This document shows, piece after piece, positions 34,162 to 44,900 of a stretch of DNA of 64,000 nt (position 1 is its first letter; each line of letters opens with the position of its first letter). The stretch is from Muricea muricata (lineage: Eukaryota; Cnidaria; Anthozoa; Malacalcyonacea; Plexauridae). Made by a program: the position numbers and the translations under genes. Below the pieces are notes generated by a model. The model did not search any database. It had not been told where the DNA came from and saw only the letters and a program-made list of their open reading frames with translations. The stretch spans positions 9,562,532 through 9,626,531 of the forward strand of contig OY979724.1 of NCBI GenBank assembly GCA_963855995.1, written 5' to 3'.

Positions 34162-34608
34162 TTACGGAACAGGTGATTCAGGCGATTGATCAGTATTCTT
34201 CCCTTTACGAAATCGAAATCTTGGTTCTTTTCCACTTTTCTCCGATTTTCCCTCGCCGGAGTCCACCGGACTACGAGCTCCCGTCTTCTTCGCCTTGGTT
34301 CCATCGTCAAACACCTTACTACTTCGCTCTCCGCCGCTTTTCTCGCTCCCGGAAGTTGCGACAGGCGTCTCCTGCCTTCTTGATTCCTCCGTTGGCTTGT
34401 ACACTTCGTAGTCCTGCTTCGGCTTGTCCAAGAACCACAGGGCACACTCGACGGCGAGAACTATGCACACAATATAAGTGAAGTAATATGGCGTCAGCCA
34501 ACCGCCAATGTTTATGCTCCAAACTGAAACCAAAATACCGAAACCCATCGCATTAATCGGTCCCTTGAGCGTGCCTTCGATAACTGGAGGCGGTGGAACT
34601 TTAGGCAT
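34162..34608 (-). CDS. Small two-helix membrane protein with charged tail, unrecognised
   Basis: Intronless frame of 148 residues with a good start context (A at -3). The N-terminus is proline-rich (MPKVPPPPVIEGTLKG). Two hydrophobic stretches follow: residues about 20-38 (AMGFGILVSVWSINIGGW) and 41-60 (YYFTYIVCIVLAVECALWF). The remaining 90 residues are polar and probably disordered, rich in Lys, Ser, Glu and Arg (GSEKSGGERSS, RFRFRKGKN), ending PESPVP. Codon use is even and GC-richer than the flanks, as in the other real exons here. It points away from the MFSD11-like gene, with 1.3 kb between the two starts. I do not recognise the family and assign no function. Confidence 0.6.
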   Translation of the reverse strand: MPKVPPPPVIEGTLKGPINAMGFGILVSVWSINIGGWLTPYYFTYIVCIVLAVECALWFLDKPKQDYEVYKPTEESRRQETPVATSGSEKSGGERSSKVFDDGTKAKKTGARSPVDSGEGKSEKSGKEPRFRFRKGKNTDQSPESPVP

Positions 34609-35949
34609 CGTGTAATTTTTCCCTTAATGCGTTTATCTCTGAATGTTTATGAGAAACGTTTGCGTTCTATATCAATATCTGGACGTTTTGACAATTAATA
34701 GCCGAGTGTTTTCACCTTTGCTTGCGAGCTGCAATGCTCATTTAGTCGCAAAAACAAGCCGAACGCTAAAATTTCTTTCTTATGCTCATTCGTGATTGGT
34801 CAAAGGGATTTTAAAAACCGGTGGCTGCAGCAAACTGTCACTCTAACGACTGGTGTTTTGTATTTTTTTCCGAACATTGTGCTTGAAAAATGCTTCAGTT
34901 ATATATACGAAAAGGTCGGTTTCATAATTTTTTGCAAAACATTTTATAAGTGTCCATGCACTATTATATAATACATAGATGTATGATCTTTATGGCTCTA
35001 ATAATGGCCGTTGACCAGTAGTTGTAATTTTGTAATTACATCTACGCTTTTATTCAAGTATAAGAGCATGTTTTTCCCCAGCTGTCTCTCATTTTGAATA
35101 AATCAATAACCCTGACCTCTTATTGATGTTATGTTTAATGCTGTACTAGTATATGAACGACTGAAGTAGTATATGGTCGTAATTGTATGAAACTGAGGCG
35201 GGTGCGAGGGAAATACAGCCAGCCGAAAAAGTATAATATTTTATATTGCTCAGTAGCCTACGAGACGCAAAATTCCTGCTGGTTAAGATACAATTTGATT
35301 GACAACTTTAAAATGGCAGACGGTGCTATGTCAGTATCATCACACATTGAGATTCCCATATAAAACTGATGTGCGAATAACACAGCTTAAATAATTAAAA
35401 TTGATATTATCACTGAGTTGACGGGTAGCTAAGATAAATCAGCAGAGGGGGGGGGGTTGCCTTCCAATCAGGGGGCGCTCTGAGCGCCCTGCTTCCAATA
35501 GACGACCAACTTACGCCACTATTTTCAGATCAATGTCTGCCACCACCACCAGTGCCACAGAGGATAGAGAGGTTCAACTTCTGATAGCTTAGCCAGTGCG
35601 CTAAGGAGAGGCCTTCTCCCCCCTGAAAACTTTAAGACGCACTATTGATTAGTCTCAGGGGGGTGAAGGCCTCTCTTTAGCGCACTGGCTAAGCAGGGGT
35701 ACGCATAATGAGAAGTTGAACCTCTGTATGCTCTGTGCCAGTGCCACTACCTGGCCGCTAACCTCTGCATGCGCCACTAACAAAACAGTTCGTGGAAACA
35801 CTCGCGTGTGGAACACGCGCACGCGAGAAGCAGAATGTCAAAATGAAACTTGCTCGTAGTGTATTTTGAATTTAACTATTTAAAAATTGTTTTTAAAATT
35901 GAAATAGTCCTTAAAAGTCTCTTAAACGGCTCTTCAGAAGCAGCTCAAA
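34609..35949. other. Shared upstream region of two divergent genes
   Basis: Between the start at 34608 (minus) and the ATG at 35950 (plus). It contains the palindromic element 35558-35737. No TATA box is evident near either start. The last 150 bases before 35950 include CG-rich words such as ACGCGCACGCGAG and may hold the MFSD11-like promoter. Confidence 0.4.
35558..35737. mobile_element. Palindromic MITE with 9-base target duplication
   Basis: The arms pair over about 75 bases (AGAGGTTCAACTTCT, GCTTAGCCAGTGCGCTAA, AGAGGCCTTC and CCCCCCTGA on the left; complements on the right). CCAGTGCCA is repeated exactly at 35549-35557 and 35738-35746. Confidence 0.8.
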
Positions 35950-38900
35950 ATGGTCGATGTGAAGGATTATAACGTGGTTATATTGGGCTTGTCTTTCATG
36001 TTCATATTCACAGCGTTTCAAACAACTTCTATGATAGAGGTATCTTTGTTATTTGATACATTCCTTAATTTTCTGTAAAATAGAACGAATGCTGACTGCC
36101 TGGAAGGTTCTCTAGGTTCGTGTATTCGTGCAGGATAGTACTTGATAATTTTTTTGCTGTTAAAGATCGTGAACCTTAACATTCATTAGCCCCCCACCTG
36201 AAGTCACGAGCTAGTCACAAGACTTTGGTCTTGTAAGGTCTGCTTTGTGGATTGTACTGGGAGGGGACCAGAAGGGGATGTGAAAACCACACAGAAAAAC
36301 GTAAACACACCCGCATTACCGTTAAAAAAGTGTGAAAAGTTGAAACCACAGTTTCAAAATTGAACGATATTGTCATCAGCAAGTGATTTTTGCTGCAATT
36401 TCCTGCTTTCGAAGGATGTGAAAAAGTCAATGCGTTACAAATGTCACAGTATAAGGTACTAAGAGTAGGTCCCAATAAACAGTAGGGTCACTCAGCAGTG
36501 TGACATGCCCCCTATTTTTATAGAACAGCGTTGTAAGCGTTTCTATCGGCCAGAAAAGGCAATTGAGTGGCCAGAACCTGCATAATAAACATGTGTAATG
36601 CGACATGTATAGGGACAAAAACTTCAAAGGTTCCGACTCACTGGCCCTTCTTTTTATTTTCTATTCTGTGCAAATGATTAAGTATTCCACTCTTTCACAT
36701 ACCCCAAAAGGAGAAAAATTGGGACAAATTTGCACTAATTAATTCCCCATGTAAATGGGCCTTCACGGTTGCTGCAATAGAAGCGTTCTGAAAATATTTG
36801 ACCTATTCATTTCCTCAAGTTTAGCAGTTCCTCTGATCAATTCCTTAAAATTTTGAAGAAGTTCCTTAGAAATCACAACTTCCTGTTAACCAATCACAAT
36901 GCTATATCTCATTCGTGAGCATCCTGATTGGTTAATATGGTCAATAAGCAGGAACTTGTGAACATTTAAATGAACTTTTCAAAATTTGAGGAATCACGGG
37001 AGAATTTGATCAGAGGAACTTCTGAACTTGAGCCCAGAGAGAGGTCAAATATTTTTCAAACATTTCTATTGCTGTGACTGTAATAATGGTTTGAATGAAT
37101 TATATATTTTGCGTAACATGGAAAAACAATGACAAATACATCCGAACCCAAACAATATTTTATAAGGTCTTTACAAAATGCTCAATTTTTTGTATGGCAT
37201 CAATAATACAAGCACCTTTTGTTTAGTGTATTTATGGTCTAACAACAGTGTGTTTACAACTGAACCAATGAATAAACTAATATAATGTCTCCCAATAGTT
37301 TTAGCCTCCCAGTATGGATTCCACAAATATTTTTTAAACCTGATTCAGTCAAATTAATACTGAAATTAACATGTTTGGGCATTGTCAACATTAACATTTG
37401 GGTTTTGTTGGCCTGTATTTACTGGGGGGGGGGGGGGCAAAGAAGGAAAAAGACATGATATGATATTATTATGATATTTAGACATGTATGATATTATTAT
37501 CATATTTAGACAGTATGATATTTAGCAATGGCATTCTTAAAGCATGCTAAAGCTGAAGTAGTTAAAACCTTCCATCTATGTATTTTTAACAGGAAAGTAT
37601 ATTGAAGAGTGCAAAAAATGATAGTATTATGTTGGAGAGTGCAAAAAATGATAGTAGTACATTTAAAGGTAGGTAGATCAACCAATTGCTAATTGGTATT
37701 TGATTTACTAGATACCGTACCGTATATATGTTGTAAGTATTCTGACACAGTATAAGCCAGCAAGCAGACCATAATTACTTTAAAACTGGGGTGAATGGAG
37801 GGAAATATGGCCATGTGAAAAAACTATGCTATTTTAAGGCTGTTTTCCACTAGGCGGAATTTTCCGTGCGCAACGCAATTTTTCTTTGTCTTTTTTCGAT
37901 TAGTCCTGCCTGAGAGCTCACAAACAAAGAAAAATTGCGCTGCGTGCGGAAAATTCCGCCTAGTGGAAAACAGCCTTAATGGAATGTAAAATTCCTATTA
38001 TCATTACTTTTTCTAATGCTTTTGACTGCTGTGTGTAAAGAAACAAAATTGACCTAGTATTTGTAACAACGTATTTGTTCTTGTCATAATTAAGAATACC
38101 TTAAGTTTTATTTTTATCTTGCATTGGAATTGGTTTTGTTTAAATAGCAACAATGCAGGATGTAATACAAAATGGCATATTCGTTTTTCAGGAGGGTTCC
38201 CTTTCATTTGCCATAGTTTTAGAGAAATACGGCCAGCTCATTGGCATGAGCAGCATTCTCTAAGACCCTTGAGTAGAGGGAAGAGTTTAGAAAACCATAT
38301 AAAATGTCATCATGATGACCAGTGTATAATAACTTATTAAGAGTGTGAGTGTGTTCTCCATGCAGTAAGTAAATGTGTTGTGCACTGTTGTTGCTAGAAA
38401 TCATGCACTGACATACAATAATGAACTTTGTATGCTAGCCATTTTTAAACTTTTCTTTGAGTGCAGCCCTCCCCCCTGCCATTATACAGGCTGTAGAAAA
38501 TACACCTCTAATATTTCTGTATTAAAGTTCAGATGCACTTGTATGTGCAACACCCAGGTACTGTACATGTACCAAATATCACATCACATGGGTGGATTTT
38601 CTGAGGGGCTGGGGGGTTAACCCCCTAAATTTATCCCTTCCAGAAAATGTTCTAGAATGTTGTTTGCTCCCCCTCCCCACTTGGCAGACTTTGCTTTGCA
38701 ATTTTATTCCCCTCCTGAAGCATCAATGGCATATTGCATAGCTTGCACCCCGGCTAAAATTTCTCCACCCTTCCTGTTAAAACAATATCATTCTGTCCTA
38801 TCTGTCCATTATATCCAAAGTGTGAATGTTCTGAGATGCCTATAATTTCCACTTAAAATTAATACACATTTTTATCATTTTATTTCTAGCAAGTGGATAC

Positions 38901-41900
38901 ACCAGGTAGTGTGTGTTTCCTTTTTTCCCATGAACCATTTTATTGTATTCCTGAATAATGAAGTTTTATCCTATCATTGAAATTTCCTATTTCAATTTCA
39001 GCTTGTGCATCATCTATGCTAGCTTTTCATTGTTTAACTGGCTTGCCCCTCCTATTATTGCTTTCATTGGTTCGAAATTTTCCATGATGCTTGGAGGATT
39101 TTGCTACTGGCAAGTGTTTTTATATTGTACAATGTGTTTTTCTTTCTACTTTTGTATGTATTCCTCTCCCCTCCCCCCCCCCCCCACTCACACGTTCTCG
39201 CAGTAGCATACCTGGCCTGATGATGTAGTCCTGCTATGCATATATTTTGTGTTCAATAACTGTAAAGACAACAAATTTTCACTGAAGAAATCAATTATGA
39301 TCTATCACTGGTTAATCATTAATTTGAACAAAAACAAGAGTTCACAAATGGAAAGCAAACACAATGTCACAATGGATATGTACAGTACATGCAGAAAAAG
39401 TACAGATTAGATTTAGAAATGATTGTTAATATTGATCAGAATTAAACGTTTAACATATTACTGGCTGTTAGTTCTTGGTTTCAACTTTAAAGCCTGATTT
39501 TGATCAGAAAGACCATGGACTTGAGACCACAAACAATTATATTTAATTAAGTTAAAATATAATTTTGTGGAAACACCACATAAATTTACTATTGCAAAGC
39601 TTACGATTTGTAAGCTCCGATCTTCGTCAGCCCTAATAATGATGATGCTAGTGCATCACCATTGATGTTCACCATGCAAACATACAAGAAATGTATATGT
39701 AATTATTTTAAAAATTGAAATTTCATGATCAGAGATGTGCAACGTTTCTTGCAAATTGTGTCGCAATCTTTTTAATATTAAGTTGAGCCCGGAAACCCTT
39801 TTCAAGTAGTGAGTTTTTATTGCCTGCACGACAGAAACCGGTATTGCGAGACAAGTTGCAAGAGGGCCAAGAACGAACAGTCAAAAACGAGTGGATCTCG
39901 ATAATGTGCAAAGTGCAGTCGGTCACCTCTCTCGGACGAGATATCTGCTTAATTGCTCTCTTCCAACTTTTTTCCCCGTTGATCTGAATACACGTAAAAG
40001 TACTGGCACTATAGTTGTCAAATATAAATCCATTTTTCGATCCAAATGATCAAATTTTTCATGAAATACAATTTGCTTTGTTTCTAAATTTCTGGCAGAC
40101 TTATAATTTTCTTTAAACAGTTACTAAGTTTCAAAAAGTTTAACAAAGGAAAACAAAAGATATAAGAGATTAACAACAGCAAAATGGATTTCTATTTGGT
40201 AGCTAGTTCCAGACCTTTTACTCACGGTTAGATGAGCTAATTGCTATCATACTGTTGTGTGAGGTACCTCCATCAAGTAACAAAATTATTAAAAATAGAA
40301 AAATTGGACCGTCTATCATTTTTCAAGTTTTATTAATTTTTCATTCTATTTCACAGGTTGTTTATACTTAGTTTATACTTCGTGTCGAAGTATGTACACA
40401 CGGATCTATCTAGCCTGTTGTATATTGCATCAGTTGTCGTTGGATTTGGCGCTGCAGGTACTGCATTCACATGTATATACTTTGTCATGTGACCAGGGTT
40501 GAAAATAATAGTCCATGTGAATACGGTCATGATGACCAGTGAGTTCCTTCAGTGACCATGTGCACAGTCGAATGCAATGGGCGAATTCCCTATTAAACAA
40601 ACTTTTGAGATAGGCAAATCTATTAGCTTAGCTGGAAAGAGCATTCTAATTTTAGTAAAACCGCGAAGTTTGGTTACAAAATATTGTAAAATCGCAAAAA
40701 TATAGTCCTGTGAAGTTTGCGAACTTTGTATACTTTTGCATTGCGTGCTAGAAAGTGATACCACTACACTGAAACGTGCTTTGCCGCGCGTAATGCAACT
40801 AAAGTATACAACATTCGCAAACTTCACAGGGTTATATTTTACGCATTTCACAATAGTCTACGACCACACTTTACATTTTACTAAATTTAGGATGCTCTTT
40901 TCACCTGTGTTTATAGATTATCTTAATTCAAGTGTTTGTCTAATAGGGACTTGTTCCATGAACCATTCCTCTAAGACAAACGTTTGAAATAGGAAAATTT
41001 GTTCGTGCAGTTGGAAAAAGCATCATGAATTTAGTAAAATTGTGAAATTTGGTTGGAAAATGTAGTAAAGTAAGGAAAATGGAGTCCCGTGAAGTTTGCA
41101 AATTTCATATTACTGCTTTTGCATTATAAGTGGAAAAGGCTAATACTGGAATGGTCTATTCTGGACCGTTCAAATTCCACCACAATGCAGAATGCAGCAA
41201 AGTAAAGATAACGCCGTCATCACATTCTGTGCCATTAACCCTGTTACTGATACATGAAGTGTACTTCAATTGAATGACACGTAATTCGATTTCGTTCATG
41301 TACGGAGTCGAAAACGAGCAACCTAGCTGTTCGGGCCTGATGAAAACAGACATGAACAATGTTGTGCTGCCCACATTGTTCAATGTTGTCAACAATACTG
41401 AACAAGTTGATGAGCCTGAATTAGCCTGCAATCAGGTGTAACAATGTTGAACAATATTGTTGACAACCTTGAACAGTGTGGGCAGCAAAACATTGTTCAA
41501 TGCTGTTTTCATCAGGCCAGAACAGGTTGTTCGTTTTTTGCTGTCCTCGCAGCCGCAGGTGCTGTGTGGTTTGATTTCATAGCTTTTCACATGCCCGGTT
41601 TTTCCGCCATTTTCGGGTACTGCGACTTCTTGGACTGCCCGTGGCAATATATACAATGCAATTTAAGCGCGGTCAATTTCATGTTCCTGTGTTCACATTG
41701 AACGAAATACCATTCTCTTTTCTATAGTTATCTGGACTGCACAGGGGAGTTGCTTGACTGTGAACTCTTCAGATGAAACGATGGGCAGAAACAGTGGAAT
41801 ATTTTGGGCGTTCTTACAATGCAGGTGTTGACTTAATTTCTATAGTTGAAAGTATTAGACAAACTTAAAGTCAACACTTTTCACATTGCGAGGTTTATGT

Positions 41901-44900
41901 TTCTTTACCATCATCGGTTGCCACCGGTATTTTTATTAAATTTGTTTGTAGCCAAGAATCAAATACATAGCCACGATACTAGAAATGCAAACTCTTATCA
42001 CCTCATACTTGTCGTACCAACATAAAGAAATTTACGATTCTTTACCATGGCCCAAAAATTTGTCACTCTTTACCTTCCAGGATAAAAAGTACCCATATAG
42101 TCTAAATTTATTTAAAATATTTGGGGAAGAAAAACAACCCTTGTTTGATGTCCATATACATACACTGTATTTTTTCACATATTGTATGACTGTACTATTT
42201 ACAGTATGAGTGGCCGTGTTGTATCAGCATATGCAAATTCGAGGCAAAGTCACGAGTTTGTACTCTATATCTGATACAACACGGACGAAAATGTTGTAAA
42301 CTATCCAATTTTATCGATCTATTTGCGAAGTAATTTTAAAAATACATCGTTTATAAGGCGGGAAAATCAAAGTTAAATTTTGTGAAAATCAACAGAATTC
42401 TGTATCGGGATAGGCAGTCTCCTTCACCGTCATGATTTCTTATTTTCTCTTCGTGAGTTGTTATTATGATTTATCACATGACGTTTTGACACTTTTATAA
42501 TGTTCTAACACACCTTGTGTTTTACAGTCTCCTCTTCGGAAGTCTCATTGTTTACTTCGTTTTTAAACCAACAAATGGCTCAACAACGATAAGTGAGTAT
42601 ACAAACAAACAATTTTTAGGATTTTCGTTTATAAAGTTGTCTGTATCAAAGAGACGCCTGCATTAGAGAGGAATTCTGCACCATGGGTGGTATTAGCCCG
42701 TAACGAAGTAAAGTACTCCCTAATCAGTACTTTCTTCGCAACCAGTATTCACTTGAATGTCAAAAAATCGAAATGAAAATCGACGTTTATCTTTCAGCAA
42801 AGTCCGCGGTGAGCTTGGCTCGACCAAACTTAAGCTTGGTTTTGCTACCGCCCAAATAAATGTTTCATTAAGTTCTGTTTCATGGGGTACTCTCACTCGA
42901 GTATATTTTCTTACTTGAACAAAACTTTTAGTCAGCACTTTTTTATACTTGAATAAACGCACTGACAGAGATTTCTGTATTTGCTGTGTTTTCGAATATT
43001 CAATAGAGATTTCTCTAGTCAGTGCATGAAGTGTAATAATAATCTCTTTCATTGGTTTTAGGTCTTGATCAAAGGTCAAATGTGCTCTATGTGTTTATTG
43101 CTTTATCAGCATTTGGGACATTATTCTTCTCCTTACTGCGAAGTGCACGGGCCAGAAAGAATGTAAGAACAAAAACTATAGGAGGTTTTCACTACAGTAT
43201 AGAGAATGGAGAATACGCATGTCATTAACATTATCCCAGCCAGTCAATTGCATCATCTGGACGCTGAACTCGCTTGTCGCATCCAGTAAACTGCATAAAA
43301 ATCGGGCGACACATTGCACTGCTGAGTGCTCCTACCCTCCATGTATATTGTGGTTTTCCTATGCTAGTTTTATTGCCAGGACAAGGCGGGATACAGTGAG
43401 ACAATGCTATAAAATACAAATGTTATGGACGTGAAAATTTCTAAAATTTATATACTGTTCTAACGGAGGAAGTTGAACTCCCACTTTTTCTTGAAATGGC
43501 TGACATTTAGCGTGTGTCATGGCAAGAATGAATGAAATCTACAAAATTTACATGGCCGTAATTTCCTGGTATTATAATATTTCTCAATAAAACTTTGCAG
43601 TTATAATTTTGGAGCTTTCTTTTCAACTGGGACGTAGATTTTTGTTTCTTCGCCTATGTTAAAATTTTCGAGATCGCTAAACTTGTCTATAGCCCCTTAG
43701 GGGATTAGTAGAGGGTTTTTGAAGTGCTATACAGGGAGAATGAAAAAGCTGAACCCTTTCAAATGGACCGATTGCATTATGGACAGAATTTTGAAAAACG
43801 TTCAAATGGGAAAATGCATTACCACAGCATTGAAGAGCATCCTAAAATTAGTAAAATTGCAAAGTTTGGTCGCGAAATGTTGTAAAATGAGGAAAATATA
43901 GCCCTGCAAAGTTTGCGAATTTTGTACTCTTTTGTATTACGCACGGAAAATTGATGCCGTTTTCTCGATGTTGGTATCAATTTTCCGTGCGTAATACAAA
44001 AATATACAAAATTTGCAATCTTCACAGGCTTACATTTTACAACGTTTTGCAACAAAACTTTGCAATTTTACTAATTTTAGGATGCTCTTCAATGCTGTGG
44101 TGATAAATTTTCCTATTTCAACTTTTTTCAAAATTTTGTCCACAATGCAATCGGTCCATTTAGGTTACGTAGAACGTATTGTAGTAATTCGACAACTCTA
44201 GTTGCTTTGAGGTAATGGTTGGTAAGAACACAAGGTCTTGCACTCATGGAACAAAACTGTGTGAAAGAACTTGAGAGTTGTGTTTTAATTTACGCTGGTT
44301 AACTTGACGAGAGATAGAGCTGTCAAATGACTACAATAAGTATTCATTTGAATTTGAAGGGTTCAGTTGATACACCCTGGATAACTCGGTCACTCATTTA
44401 CTTGAAAGTCCAGTAAGGCGAATACTGGTATAATCATTTACGTATCCTGAATCTTTCAGACGGGCAGCAGCGAGGACCTTATAGTAAATCTTCAAAAGTA
44501 AGTTATTAATGATTGATAAGTGCCCGTGCTACATTTTTTGCACCTAAAAAGTTCATGTCTATATATGTCCTGATCATATCTAGGGTATATCATATTTTGC
44601 GACTAATTTGGTTTTTTTAGTTCTGAAAACAGAGTCGAAACAAGTAGTAGCCCATGGGAATCGTTTTGTAAGTTTTCAGTAGCAAGTTTTTTTTCTGTGC
44701 TTCTTTATTTCTGTTCATCGCTTCTGCTAATAAAAAAGAGACTGTCTGATTTACAAGCGTCCATTTATGATTCCAGTTCAAGTTCGAGTTGAACTACGTT
44801 GCTTCTCGCTTATTTTTTTCTACTGTTTTCTTCGATAATTTTCCGTTCTGTAACGCACTACTCGTTCTTAAAAATATTTTTAAAAGCTTAAATTCACAAT

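Noticed and set aside
42720-43079. Minus-strand frame of 119 codons in an MFSD11-like intron
   Set aside because: No domain, ends at the acceptor of the next exon, and the sequence is intron-like.
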